From CAZWUW01 sp964636895 (GTDB lineage: Bacteria > Bacillota > Thermincolia > Thermincolales > CAZWUW01), in the NCBI GenBank assembly GCA_964636895.1, contig CAZWUW010000020.1, positions 1 through 36,117 on the forward strand: 36,117 nt of DNA, in the 5' to 3' direction. Under the pieces are notes generated by a model, which made no database searches, was not told the DNA's origin, and saw only the letters and a list, made by a program, of their open reading frames with translations. Below are positions 25,259 to 34,106 of this stretch, one piece after another. Position 1 is the stretch's first letter. The number at the start of each line of letters is the position of its first letter. The translations under genes and the position numbers were made by a program.

Positions 25259-27448
25259 CTATTCTTCGCCTCCATTTTTTTGTAAAGCCGCTTTTAACAG
25301 GTCACCGAGATTTGTGCCAAGGGCTTCTCCATCACTATATGTGTCAATCATCTTTTTGTTGACCCGGCCGCTGTTACGGGCTGATTGAATTTCCGACTTA
25401 AAACTTTCCATTTTTTCAGTAAAGCCGCAATTGCTGCAGCGTACGGCCTGGCCGCCCTGCTTATCAATAACAGCCATTTTTTTCTTGCACTGCGGACACC
25501 GGAAGTTGGAAAGCCGGGCTTCCGCTGCCTGCCGGTGGCCACATGCCCGGTCCGGGCAAACCAGCATTTTACCTTTCTTACCTTTTACCGCAAGCATATA
25601 TTGCCCGCAGTCAGGACATTTTACCCGCGAAATATTGTCTGCTTTGAAAGTCGTGGCACTGACGGTCACGTCCTTGACTATCTTCACCGTATAATCACGG
25701 ATACCAGCCATAAACTGCCCTTTGCTGCCTGCACCCCGGGCTATTTCGGCTAGGGACTGCTCCCATTTGGCAGTCAGCTCCGGTGACCTTAATTCCGCAC
25801 TGACCAGCTCTATTAACTGGCAGCCCTTGAAAGTTGGCACCAGTTCTTTGCCCCGCCGTTCCACATAATCAGTATTAATCAACTTTTCAATAATTTCCGC
25901 CCTGGTCGCCGGGGTGCCCAATCCGCTTTGTTTGACGGCCTCCCGCAATTCTTCGGTGGCAATAAACTTACCCGGACTTTCCATGGCAGAAAGCAGGGCC
26001 GCTTCTGTATATCGGGCCGGCGGCCGGGTTTGGGCCGGAATTACTTTACAGTCTTTTACCGGTTTGCTATCACCCTTTTTTTGCGATTGCAGGATTTGCT
26101 CCGGCAAGGCATCTTCCTTTTCCTCCGGTTCATCGTCCGAACCTTTACCGTAAACTGTTTTCCAGCCCCATTCTGTAATTACTTTGCCCCGGGAGTAAAA
26201 TTTTTCACCGGCCACTGTAGTTATAAGAGTAATGCGTTCATATTTTACCGGCGGGTAAAAAACGGCTATAAACCTCCTGACAATCAGGTCATATATTTTC
26301 CGCTCATCAGCATCTAATTCGCTATAGCGTACAAACTGATCCGTAGGAATAATGGCGTGGTGGTCCGTTACTTTGCTATCATCAACCACCCGCTTGGTGA
26401 TATTCAAGGCTTTGGCCGTCAACGGCCTGACCAGTGCCGAATATTCGCCAATCGCTATCGCCTTTAGTCTCCCCGGCAGCGTTGGCACAAGGTCGGTGGT
26501 CAGATAACGGGAATCTGTCCGGGGATAAGTGACCAATTTGTGCCTTTCGTACAAACCCTGCAGAGTAGACAAAGTTTTTTGGGCCGAGAATCCAAAGCGC
26601 TTATTGGCATCACGCTGCAACTCCGTCAGGTCGTAAGCCAAAGGAGACGGTTCAGATTTGTTTTCCACCTTCAGGTCGCAAATTAGCCCATTGGTACCTT
26701 TAACTTTGGCTTTAAGCGCCTCTGCCCGGGCCTGGTCAAATATCCGACCCTGGTTGGCGGCATCCCGCCAGTCCCCAAAATAATCCCCGAAATCCGCCCG
26801 CACTGTCCAATAATCTTTAGGCACAAATTTTTTAATTTCCTCTTCCCGCCGGACAAGAATAGCCAGCGTCGGGGTTTGCACCCTGCCGGCATTAAGCTGG
26901 GCATTATATTTGGTGGTCAACGCCCTGGTCACATTAAGACCAATGAGCCAGTCGGCTTCCGCCCGACAGACAGCGGAATCGTACAAATTATTATAGCTGG
27001 GACCAGGTTTGAGTTTAGCAAAACCCTCTTTTATGGCCGCATCTGTCTGGGAAGAAATCCAGAGCCGTTTAAAGGGCTTTTTCCACTTCCCTTCCTCCAT
27101 GATCCACCTGGCCACCAGTTCACCTTCCCGCCCGGCATCGGTGGCAATAATCAGTTCACCTAAATCACCGCGTTTCATCAGATTCTTAATAATATGAAAC
27201 TGATGCGAAGTTTGTTTAATTACCTTCAGTTTCATTTTTCCAGGCAGCATGGGCAGGTCTTCCAACCGCCAGGTTTTATATTTGGAATCATAATCTTCCG
27301 GTTCAGCCAAGGTTACCAGGTGGCCCAGCGCCCAGGTCACCACATATTTGGCACCTTCCATATAGCCTTTGCTTTTGGTTTGACAGCCCAGCACCCGGGC
27401 AATTTCGCGGGCTACACTGGGTTTTTCGGCAAGTACCAGGGATTTCAT
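25259..27448 (-). CDS. topB: DNA topoisomerase III (type IA)
   Basis: This 729-residue type IA topoisomerase has a Toprim N-terminus (LVLAEKPSVAREIARVLG; ATDAGREGELVARW with the acidic triad region), the gate domain, and the catalytic region LVTYPRTDSRYL with Tyr. The C-terminal end has two four-cysteine zinc modules: CPDCGQYML with CPDRACGHRQ, and CPQCKKKM with CSNCGF, as in Firmicute TopB. It relaxes and decatenates single-stranded or underwound DNA. ATG 27448 has GGAGG upstream. It leads a two-gene unit with the MFS gene. A mobile-element origin is possible, but no integrative element is seen. Confidence 0.93.
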   Translation of the reverse strand: MKSLVLAEKPSVAREIARVLGCQTKSKGYMEGAKYVVTWALGHLVTLAEPEDYDSKYKTWRLEDLPMLPGKMKLKVIKQTSHQFHIIKNLMKRGDLGELIIATDAGREGELVARWIMEEGKWKKPFKRLWISSQTDAAIKEGFAKLKPGPSYNNLYDSAVCRAEADWLIGLNVTRALTTKYNAQLNAGRVQTPTLAILVRREEEIKKFVPKDYWTVRADFGDYFGDWRDAANQGRIFDQARAEALKAKVKGTNGLICDLKVENKSEPSPLAYDLTELQRDANKRFGFSAQKTLSTLQGLYERHKLVTYPRTDSRYLTTDLVPTLPGRLKAIAIGEYSALVRPLTAKALNITKRVVDDSKVTDHHAIIPTDQFVRYSELDADERKIYDLIVRRFIAVFYPPVKYERITLITTVAGEKFYSRGKVITEWGWKTVYGKGSDDEPEEKEDALPEQILQSQKKGDSKPVKDCKVIPAQTRPPARYTEAALLSAMESPGKFIATEELREAVKQSGLGTPATRAEIIEKLINTDYVERRGKELVPTFKGCQLIELVSAELRSPELTAKWEQSLAEIARGAGSKGQFMAGIRDYTVKIVKDVTVSATTFKADNISRVKCPDCGQYMLAVKGKKGKMLVCPDRACGHRQAAEARLSNFRCPQCKKKMAVIDKQGGQAVRCSNCGFTEKMESFKSEIQSARNSGRVNKKMIDTYSDGEALGTNLGDLLKAALQKNGGEE

Positions 27449-27475
27449 CCTTCAGCCTCCGTTTATATTTTTATT

Positions 27476-27505
27476 CATAAAAAAGACTGACTGTGTCGTC
27501 AGCCT
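27476..27505 (-). terminator. Terminator after lepB
   Basis: AGACTGAC-TGTGTC-GTCAGCCT at 27484-27505, an 8-bp stem with one G-U. Read leftward it is followed by TTTTTTATG. It lies between lepB and topB. Confidence 0.75.
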
Positions 27506-27542
27506 ATGTACTAATTATTCACTAAAACGAGGTTAAAAATCG

Positions 27543-28082
27543 TTAATCTTTATCAATCTTACCCAGCCTGTTAAAAGGCCAGAACCGGGCAAAGGCTTTG
27601 CCTTTCACATTTTCTTCCGGCAAAAAGCCCCAAATATGACTGTCGGCACTGTAATTGCGGTTGTCCCCCATCACGAAGAGCATCCCGTCCGGAACCTTCT
27701 CCGGCCCGTAAGCATAAGCCGGCGGCTCTGCTTCATATGGTTCATCCAGCGGTTGACCGTTAATGTAAACTTTTCCTCCGGCCACAGAGACCTCATCCCC
27801 CGGGAGACCAATAATCCGTTTGATAAAATATGTATCTGCCCCGGTATTGATACTGGCTGCCGGAGTTGGCTTAAAAACAACAATATCACCGCGCTGCAGG
27901 TCGGAAAACTTAAAGAGAATTTTGTCCACCATCAGACGATCACCGATTTGCAGGGTTGGTTTCATAGATCCTGACGGAATCTGCCTGGCTTCGACAATAT
28001 AAGTGCGGAGTACGAAGGACAGGATAAACGCCAAAACCACAATCTGCACAAGCTCTTTTAAAGTACGCCATGGCCCTGACAT
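27543..28082 (-). CDS. lepB: Type I signal peptidase
   Basis: This 179-residue signal peptidase I has one N-terminal membrane helix (about 10-29) and the Ser/Lys dyad: Ser in PSGSMKPTL (about 37-45) and Lys in YFIKRIIGLPGDEV (about 84-97). The box GDNRNYSADSH is near 139-149. It cleaves signal peptides of exported proteins outside the membrane. ATG 28082 has GGGAGGG upstream. It starts 52 nt after a small membrane gene that lies behind a c-di-GMP riboswitch, with no terminator between, so riboswitch control may extend to it. Confidence 0.93.
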   Translation of the reverse strand: MSGPWRTLKELVQIVVLAFILSFVLRTYIVEARQIPSGSMKPTLQIGDRLMVDKILFKFSDLQRGDIVVFKPTPAASINTGADTYFIKRIIGLPGDEVSVAGGKVYINGQPLDEPYEAEPPAYAYGPEKVPDGMLFVMGDNRNYSADSHIWGFLPEENVKGKAFARFWPFNRLGKIDKD

Positions 28083-28134
28083 GAAAACCCTCCCGGAATA
28101 TTTTTACTAAGACATTATTTATTATAACACACAG

Positions 28135-28431
28135 CTATATTATTTTCCATAACGCATTTGCCGCAGCCAGCCCACCCACGAGGGGCAGAACCTGCTGCAC
28201 GGACAATACCGGACCGGGTCCATATACTATGTATACCAATATCACCAATAATAATCCCAGCACGGTATTTTGGGAAATAATCAACACCATTAGGGATATA
28301 ACAAAGGCGGCAATGATGACACCAATCCAGGCCGGGCTGAAAGCCGGGGCCATAGAATAAAAATACCACCAGGAATACAGGCCAATAAATATTGCCAGCA
28401 CGTTCCGGAAAACTACAGGTGTCGCCATCAT
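28135..28431 (-). CDS. Three-helix small membrane protein under c-di-GMP riboswitch control
   Basis: This protein of about 98 residues has three strongly hydrophobic segments: FRNVLAIFIGLYSWWYFY, WIGVIIAAFVISLMVLII and VLGLLLVILVYIVYGPGPVL. The last part is glycine-rich (LVGGLAAANALW). ATG 28431 or 28428 is chosen, as the SD GAGG lies 5-8 nt upstream; GTG 28437 overlaps it. I do not recognise a family. The 5' leader holds a c-di-GMP-I riboswitch and terminator, so its level should follow c-di-GMP, linking it to motility, adhesion or surface behaviour (inference). The frame in the other phase at 28115-28618 is a shadow over the riboswitch. Confidence 0.75.
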   Translation of the reverse strand: MMATPVVFRNVLAIFIGLYSWWYFYSMAPAFSPAWIGVIIAAFVISLMVLIISQNTVLGLLLVILVYIVYGPGPVLSVQQVLPLVGGLAAANALWKII

Positions 28432-28449
28432 TCTCACCTCCCCTCCTAA

Positions 28450-28600
28450 AAAAACAAAAAACTCCGGCCAAATTAGCCGAAGGTAATACGAGGAAACATA
28501 GGTATTTCCTCTTCGGCAACCCGGCGATCATGGCGGCGGTAACCGCTTTAGACCCGTGGCTTTGCGTCCCCGCCTTTCGACGGGTTTGCCATTTATCGGT
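28450..28600 (-). promoter_or_regulatory. c-di-GMP-I (GEMM-I) riboswitch with terminator and antiterminator
   Basis: Read leftward, GGCAAACCCGUCGAAAGGCG and GGGGACGCAAAGCCACGGG, then UCUAAAG and GCCGGGUUGCCGAAG (28511-28600) match the GEMM-I aptamer: GAAA tetraloop, the GGACGCAAAGCC core, and a 3' strand. Next comes the hairpin CUUCGGCU/GGCCGGAG (28462-28482) followed by a U-run (28450-28461), an intrinsic terminator. The aptamer 3' end GCCGAAG can pair instead with CUUCGGC, the terminator's 5' arm, enclosing GAGGAAA/UUUCCUC. That is a full antiterminator. The most likely reading is that ligand binding frees the terminator (off switch), but the sign is not certain. It sits between pgi and the small membrane gene. 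Confidence 0.93.
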
Positions 28601-28655
28601 GAAATAATACACAAACAAACTTCTGAATTATTATCGTCTTAATCTCTGTAAAACT

Positions 28656-30014
28656 TTAGCTGTTCTTCAACCGTTCCTCCAGCTTTTGCCTGCTTTCTTC
28701 ATAACCCGGTTTCCCCAGCAGGGCAAACATGTTAGCCTTATATGCCTCTACCCCCGGCTGGTCAAAAGGATTGACCCCCAACAGATAGCCGCTGATAGCA
28801 CAGGCTTTTTCAAAGAAATAGACTAATTGGCCAAAATAATAAGGATTTAGCTCCGGCACTTCTATCTGCAAATTAGGTACGCCGCCGTCGGTATGAGCCA
28901 GCATAGTCCCCCGCATAGCCTGTTTATTCACCAAATCTATGGATTTCCCGGCCAGGAAATTAAGCCCGTCCACATTATCCGGGTCTGTCGGAATATTCAT
29001 ATCAACCCGGGGTGACGTTACCGCCAGGACGGTTGCAAATAAATCCCGCCGGCCATCCTGAATATACTGCCCTATGGAATGCAGGTCAGTTGTGAAATCC
29101 ACTGCCGCCGGGAAAATCCCCTTGCCATCTTTGCCCTCACTTTCGCCGAAAAGCTGTTTCCACCATTCCGCAAAATAGTGCAGTCCGGGCTCATAGTTTA
29201 CCAGCAGTTCAATGGTTTTACCTTTACGGTAAAGAGCGTTGCGCAAGGCAGCATACTGATAGCAGGGGTTATGCTGCAAATCCGGACCGGCATATAAGCC
29301 GGCAGCCGCGGTCGCACCGGACATTATCCCGTCAATATCCACCCCGCTCACCGCAATGGGCAGTAACCCTACTGCCGTAAGCACGGAAAAACGTCCTCCC
29401 ACATCATCGGGAACTACAAAAGTGCGGTAACCCTCCCTTTCAGCCAGGCCTTTCAATGCCCCTTTTTGCCGGTCGGTAGTAGCATAAATGCGAGCCTTTG
29501 CACCTGCCTTGCCGTATTTCCTTTCCAGCAGCTCCCTGAATATGCGGAAGGCAATGGCCGGTTCAGTGGTGGTGCCAGACTTGGAAATGACGTTAACGGA
29601 AATATCCTTGTCGGCCAACAATTCCAGCAAATGAGCTATATATGAGGAACTAATATTATTGCCCACAAAATAGATTTCCGGTCCTGGCCGCTTTTCCTTC
29701 GGCAACAGGTTATGGAAGCTGTGGGCCAGCATTTCGGTAGCCGCCCTGGCCCCCAGATACGAGCCGCCAATGCCTATTACGACCAAGGCATCAGAGTTAC
29801 CCTTAATCTTAGCAGCCGCTTCCTTTATAGCTGCAAACTCAGTCCGGTCATAGTTTGCAGGCAGCTCTACCCAGCCCAGATAATCACTGCCGGGACCCTT
29901 TTGGGTATGCAGCAATTCATGGGCCGCCTGCACCTGGGGAAGCAGGTAAGCGATTTCATGTTCACTTACAAAAGCCAAACTGTTAGCGTAATTAAATCTA
30001 ATTTCCTTTGCCAA
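28656..30014 (-). CDS. pgi: Glucose-6-phosphate isomerase
   Basis: This 452-residue enzyme interconverts glucose-6-phosphate and fructose-6-phosphate. Motifs: VVIGIGGSYLGARAATE, the phosphate-binding SKSGTTTEPAIAFRIF, DDVGGRFSVLTAVGLLP and the C-terminal GVEAYKANMFALLG containing the catalytic Lys region. TTG 30014 is chosen: it has GGAGGG 6 nt upstream and gives the common start AKEIRFNY, whereas the longer frame from 30044 adds unrelated residues. The C-terminus (LEERLKNS) is typical of the short bacterial form. It is monocistronic, between a terminator at 30101-30132 and the riboswitch. Confidence 0.95.
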   Translation of the reverse strand: MAKEIRFNYANSLAFVSEHEIAYLLPQVQAAHELLHTQKGPGSDYLGWVELPANYDRTEFAAIKEAAAKIKGNSDALVVIGIGGSYLGARAATEMLAHSFHNLLPKEKRPGPEIYFVGNNISSSYIAHLLELLADKDISVNVISKSGTTTEPAIAFRIFRELLERKYGKAGAKARIYATTDRQKGALKGLAEREGYRTFVVPDDVGGRFSVLTAVGLLPIAVSGVDIDGIMSGATAAAGLYAGPDLQHNPCYQYAALRNALYRKGKTIELLVNYEPGLHYFAEWWKQLFGESEGKDGKGIFPAAVDFTTDLHSIGQYIQDGRRDLFATVLAVTSPRVDMNIPTDPDNVDGLNFLAGKSIDLVNKQAMRGTMLAHTDGGVPNLQIEVPELNPYYFGQLVYFFEKACAISGYLLGVNPFDQPGVEAYKANMFALLGKPGYEESRQKLEERLKNS

Positions 30015-30100
30015 TATAATCCCTCCAGCCCTGTTTGAATTCACACACCATACATTATTATGCCTGCCGTTATGCTTTAATACTTATTCAGCCTGGGAAA

Positions 30101-30132
30101 ATGAAAATCCTGCCACCAGGCAGGATTTTCAT
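30101..30132 (-). terminator. Terminator of the beta-propeller lipoprotein gene
   Basis: ATGAAAATCCTGCC-ACCA-GGCAGGATTTTCAT, a perfect 14-bp stem, begins 6 bp after the lipoprotein stop. Read leftward it runs into TTTTCCC. The U-run is short. Confidence 0.72.
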
Positions 30133-30137
30133 TTAAA

Positions 30138-31478
30138 CTATCTGTTCAAGCCCTTCCCACTCCAATAATCAAAATATCTGTCGCCTATATACCCGTAATA
30201 TCCAAGGCTATCCTCTACCGGCGAAATATTTTCTGCCACCTGGCGCAGTTCACTGCCATCCGGGCGCATTATCCAAATCCCGGTCTTATTATTCCGGTCA
30301 GACCTGATAAAGAGCAGGTAATCACCATTCGCAGTCCAGACCGGGCCCTGATCACGGTAATCACTGTCATTAGTGAGCTGTTCCGGCCGGCCGCCGTTCG
30401 TCTTAACCAGCCAAATCCGTTGCTGCATCATTATTTTGCGGACTTCCTCACTATAATCCCGGTCCGGGTTAATGTTAAAACCTGGGCCCACAGGGTTGGC
30501 ACTATATGCCAGCCTGTCCCCGGACGGCGAGAAGGCCGGATCTGACACAGCCTGGTCTTTAGCGGTAAGCATGGTGATTTTTTGCGTACGCAGGTCTATC
30601 AACCCCAATTGCTTGTCAATCCAGGTTTCCCGGCCACCGCCGGCAATAACCACGGCAAAAGAGGGGTCGGGGGCAGACGCAAACCAGTTTCTATGCACCA
30701 AATAATTCTTTTCCGACCCATCTAACGGTACAACCTTGCCGTCTTCGGCATTAAGGGCGGAAAAAGGCACTCCGTCCGCAGTGACTGAAGCTGCTGACGA
30801 ACCGGCCCAGAAATAAACTGTTTTCCCGTCCACCGACCAGCCGGCGAGGTACGGAACCTGGCCCAAACTGGCACCTGTGTAGTTTACAAGAGTACTGTAC
30901 AGCACCCGGGTTTTACCGTTAAGAGTGTCAACCTGCCATAACCCGTTTTCCCGGGAGTTAGCTGTTTTCTTCCGGGAGATTTCCAAAGCAATGAACCGCC
31001 CGTCCGGGGAACTAATAATCCGGCCAATCTCCACCCCCGGCTCCCGGCCCACCAGCACGCGGGTTTCTCCGCCCTCGGGGCGGGCCTTTATTACTTCGTG
31101 CTGATCCGTTGTGTAAAAAATGACCTCATCTGCGGCCGACCAGACCGCTTCTTTATATTTTGACGCAATTAATCGGTTTTTAGCACTTGTCGCATCCGTT
31201 ACCCATAATTCTTCTTTTTTCTGAAAAAGTAGCCATTTGCCGGCCGGCGACCAGCGGGGATTGAAAACAGCACTGCCGTCGGCAAGTTTTTTGGCAGCGC
31301 CGTCAGGCAGTTCCTTCACCCAAAGGCCGCCATTTTGTAAATAGGCCAGTTTGCCAAGTTTAGCCTGAGCTGCCGCCGCTGATTCCGGCGGCGACACAGA
31401 TTTGCCGGCTTCCCTGCCACATCCGGAGCTTAACAAACCGAGCAGCAATACTCCCAAAACCAGAATAATTTTTTTCAA
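30138..31478 (-). CDS. Lipoprotein with TolB-like beta-propeller repeats
   Basis: This 446-residue protein has a lipoprotein signal: KKIILVLGVLLLGLLSSGCG, with lipobox LSSGC and Cys20. The mature part has repeated strands of the TolB/WD40 kind: FNPRWSPAGKWLLFQ, IISSPDGRFIALEIS, DPAFSPSGDRLAYS, GPVWTANGDYLLFIRS. The conserved S-P/G-x-G-x-x-L/I-A/L motif marks a propeller of perhaps six blades. It acts on the outer face of the membrane, likely as a protein-binding scaffold. TTG 31478; GAGGTGGG lies about 12 nt upstream, a long spacing. The lgt gene that would lipidate it is also in the window. Confidence 0.85.
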   Translation of the reverse strand: MKKIILVLGVLLLGLLSSGCGREAGKSVSPPESAAAAQAKLGKLAYLQNGGLWVKELPDGAAKKLADGSAVFNPRWSPAGKWLLFQKKEELWVTDATSAKNRLIASKYKEAVWSAADEVIFYTTDQHEVIKARPEGGETRVLVGREPGVEIGRIISSPDGRFIALEISRKKTANSRENGLWQVDTLNGKTRVLYSTLVNYTGASLGQVPYLAGWSVDGKTVYFWAGSSAASVTADGVPFSALNAEDGKVVPLDGSEKNYLVHRNWFASAPDPSFAVVIAGGGRETWIDKQLGLIDLRTQKITMLTAKDQAVSDPAFSPSGDRLAYSANPVGPGFNINPDRDYSEEVRKIMMQQRIWLVKTNGGRPEQLTNDSDYRDQGPVWTANGDYLLFIRSDRNNKTGIWIMRPDGSELRQVAENISPVEDSLGYYGYIGDRYFDYWSGKGLNR

Positions 31479-31639
31479 ATCTAAATTATCCCACCTCTCT
31501 CAAAATTCCAGGCCTCGTCTTCCTTCCGCCGGGGCGGTCAGCTCAATTGTATAGACGAAAAAAACTTATAATAGGTTCCTTTTTCGCACGGCAGCAATAA
31601 GCCGGCACACATTTTCAGAAACCCCTTTCAAAAAATAAT

Positions 31640-31678
31640 ATTAAAAAAAGCGCACCAAATTAATATTTGGAACGCCTT
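31640..31678 (-). terminator. Terminator after the anchored protein gene at 31734
   Basis: GCG-CA-CCAAAT-TAAT-ATTTGG-AA-CGC near 31650-31675; read leftward it ends in a TTTTTTT run (31642-31649). The rest of gap 31479-31733 holds no recognised element. Confidence 0.7.
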
Positions 31679-31733
31679 TGTACAACCAAAATATAGATTA
31701 TAGAACGCCATTGTTCATGACTATGCGGTTTGA

Positions 31734-32219
31734 TTAATCAACAATAATATATCTGGCCTGGCCTTCCCTGGTCAAAATAATTCCCACCGCATCTCCGGGT
31801 TTAAGTTGGGCAAGTCCAATGTCTTCCTGCTTATTTTGAATTACGGCTTCTTTCTGAACCGGCACATTGGGACTGATTTTGACACTGTTATCATCCATGT
31901 GTTGGTCGATAGTAATGATTTTCTTTTCCATATCTACAGCTTTTACTTCCCCGTAGACAAAGAATTCGCCCTGATTGGGATTGGTTTCGGGAACCACGGA
32001 TTTCTTGGCCTGATTGTTGGCTGCCGGTGGCTGGGTTTGACCTGGCGCCGGTTTTTCCGGCGTAGGCGCTGCCGGCGTGTTTTGTCCTGCCGCCATAGGG
32101 GTTTTGGTTTCTCTGGTGACTAAAGGTTTAGCTTCTTGGGTAAACGTATTATAGACCAGATAACCACCTAACAACACCACTATACCTACCAGCACCAACA
32201 GAGGCAGGTTTTTGCGCAA
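31734..32219 (-). CDS. Small membrane-anchored protein with Pro-rich linker
   Basis: This 161-residue protein starts at TTG 32219 (AAAGGGGG, 8 nt), RKNLPLLVLVGIVVLLGGYL, one membrane helix. Residues about 35-85 are rich in Pro, Ala, Thr, Gln (PAAPTPEKPAPGQTQPPA) as a linker. The C-terminal part of about 75 residues (GEFFVYGEVKAVDMEKKIITI, DNSVKISPNVPV, LKPGDAVGIILTREGQARYI) looks like a small beta-barrel of the DUF5666 or OB type. No family is assigned firmly. The longer frame to 32276 lacks a good SD. No partner is evident. Confidence 0.75.
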   Translation of the reverse strand: MRKNLPLLVLVGIVVLLGGYLVYNTFTQEAKPLVTRETKTPMAAGQNTPAAPTPEKPAPGQTQPPAANNQAKKSVVPETNPNQGEFFVYGEVKAVDMEKKIITIDQHMDDNSVKISPNVPVQKEAVIQNKQEDIGLAQLKPGDAVGIILTREGQARYIIVD

Positions 32220-32311
32220 ACCGCATTCCCCCTTTGTTTGGTGTATACCCCAATAATAACATAACCTGCGCTGCATTACAATGGAAAATCTGTTGGCATT
32301 ACAGCGGAAGC

Positions 32312-32743
32312 CTAGATGCTGTAAACCTCATCTCCTTTTAAAACATTGACGCCGGCATTCCCGAGAACATTAATGGCATCTTCCACCTGCTCTACCCGGA
32401 ATACCACCAGGGCATCCTGAGAAGACTTTTCAAGAAAAGCATATAGATATTCAATATTGATCCCTTTTGCATCCAGCTCTTTTAACACCTTGGATAAACC
32501 GCCCGGATGATCGTCTACCTCAACAGCTATCACATCTGTGACACTGACTGTAAAACCACCTTCCTTCAATGCTTTGTACGCATCATCCGGCCTGTTAACA
32601 ATCAACCGCAGAATACCGAAATCGGAAGTATCGGCTATGGACAGGGCCCGGATATTAATGTCGTTTTGCCCCAAAATCTCAGTTACTCTGGCTAGGCGGC
32701 CGGACTTGTTCTCCAAAAAAACGGAAATCTGTTTAACCTTCAT
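32312..32743 (-). CDS. ACT-domain protein paired with phenylacetate-CoA ligase
   Basis: This 143-residue protein has two ACT domains (QISVFLENKSGRLARVTEIL, 4-70; DVIAVEVDDHPGGLSKVLKEL, about 72-140). Each has the ligand-binding G-R/G-L motif. ACT domains bind amino acids. ATG 32743 is 8 nt from GGAGGG; the longer frame is not supported. It starts 19 nt after paaK ends, the same pairing seen in many anaerobes and archaea, where the ACT partner may sense an aromatic amino acid or its product. Regulation of the ligase is inferred. Confidence 0.88.
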   Translation of the reverse strand: MKVKQISVFLENKSGRLARVTEILGQNDINIRALSIADTSDFGILRLIVNRPDDAYKALKEGGFTVSVTDVIAVEVDDHPGGLSKVLKELDAKGINIEYLYAFLEKSSQDALVVFRVEQVEDAINVLGNAGVNVLKGDEVYSI

Positions 32744-32762
32744 GGATGGTCCCTCCTCCTGA

Positions 32763-34058
32763 TTATAATTCGCGTTTATCAATTACCCTCTTGGCTTTCC
32801 CTTCACTGCGGGGGATTGTACCAGGCTCAACCAGTTTAATTCGGCCATTAATCCCCAGCACGCTGCCGATCTCATGGCCCAGCTTTTTCTCCAGTTGTTC
32901 TAAGCGGCGGACTTCATCAGAAAACATCTTTTCGGAAACTTCCACCCAAATTTCCAGCTCATCCAGGGTACCTTTGCGGTCAACTACCAACTGGTAATGG
33001 GGTTCGGTCTCACCGATTTCCAACAGCACGCTTTCCACCTGGGAAGGAAATACGTTGACCCCGCGGATAATGAGCATGTCGTCGGTGCGGCCGGTGATTT
33101 TTTCCATGCGCACGAACCTGCGTCCGCATACACATTCTTCATCACGCAATACGCAGATATCCCTGGTGCGGTATCTGACTACCGGAAAGGCTTCCTTCAT
33201 AATGGTGGTGAAAACCAGCTCCCCTTTTTGTCCGTAAGGCATCACCTCACCGGTTTCAGGGTTAATGATTTCGGGTATGAAATAGTCCTCGAATATATGC
33301 ATGCCGTTCTTATGCAGGCATTCCATAGATACGCCGGGTCCCATAATTTCACTGAGGCCGTATATATCCAGGGCGTCAATGCGCAGTCTGTTTTCTAGTT
33401 CTTTACGCATGGCATAAGACCATGGCTCGGCTCCAAAAATACCAACCTTCAGTTGCAGCCGGTCCCTAATCCCTGCCGCCTCGATCTCATCAGCCAGAAA
33501 CAGGGCATAAGAAGGTGTGCAACAAAGAACAGTGGTTCCGAAGTCTTCTAGCAACATCAACTCCCGCCTGGTATTGCCGCCGGAAATAGGTACTACTGTG
33601 GCCCCCAGTCGTTCTGTGCCATAATGAACGCCCAGCCCGCCGGTGAAAAGACCGTAACCGTAAGCTACCTGCACCACATCATTTTTGGTGGCACCGGCCA
33701 TGACCAGACAACGGGCAATCAAATCTGCCCAGTGATTGATGTCATTGGCGGTATAGCCAACCACAGTAGGCTTGCCGGTAGTCCCGGAAGAGGCATGAAC
33801 CCGTACCACTTCAGATTGCGGCACAGCAAAAAGACCAAAAGGATAATTGTCCCGAAGGTCTTGTTTTACTGTAAAGGGCAGGTGTTGCAGATCATCTGCG
33901 GTTTTTATATCACCGGGGCAAAGACCCTTTTCATCAAAGGCTTTTTTATAGAAAGGTACGTTGTTATAGACGCGCTGCGCAGTCGTTCTGAGGCGCTCCG
34001 CCTGTAGTGCCCGTAGTTGCTCTCTGGGCATTGCTTCGTGTTTTTCATCATACATCAT
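32763..34058 (-). CDS. paaK: Phenylacetate-CoA ligase
   Basis: This 431-residue member of the adenylate-forming enzymes makes phenylacetyl-CoA from phenylacetate, ATP and CoA. It shows VHASSGTTGKPTVVGYT (P-loop-like), YGYGLFTGGLGVHYGTERLG, DIYGLSEIMGPG, VVRYRTRDI and the hinge MEKITGRTDDMLIIRGVNVFPSQVE divided as GRTDDMLIIRGVNVFPS. Length matches PaaK (430-440). ATG 34058 has GAGGTGA upstream. It may serve aromatic amino-acid degradation (with indolepyruvate or phenylpyruvate oxidoreductase, not in window). Benzoate or indoleacetate could also be substrate. Confidence 0.93.
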   Translation of the reverse strand: MMYDEKHEAMPREQLRALQAERLRTTAQRVYNNVPFYKKAFDEKGLCPGDIKTADDLQHLPFTVKQDLRDNYPFGLFAVPQSEVVRVHASSGTTGKPTVVGYTANDINHWADLIARCLVMAGATKNDVVQVAYGYGLFTGGLGVHYGTERLGATVVPISGGNTRRELMLLEDFGTTVLCCTPSYALFLADEIEAAGIRDRLQLKVGIFGAEPWSYAMRKELENRLRIDALDIYGLSEIMGPGVSMECLHKNGMHIFEDYFIPEIINPETGEVMPYGQKGELVFTTIMKEAFPVVRYRTRDICVLRDEECVCGRRFVRMEKITGRTDDMLIIRGVNVFPSQVESVLLEIGETEPHYQLVVDRKGTLDELEIWVEVSEKMFSDEVRRLEQLEKKLGHEIGSVLGINGRIKLVEPGTIPRSEGKAKRVIDKREL

Positions 34059-34106
34059 ATTAACTATCTCACCTCATCAACAAAATTAGCATGCAACCAA
34101 ACTGGA

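Noticed and set aside
28115..28618. 167-residue ORF in the leftward frame
   Set aside because: It runs through the c-di-GMP aptamer and terminator and overlaps the better-supported three-helix protein gene in another phase.
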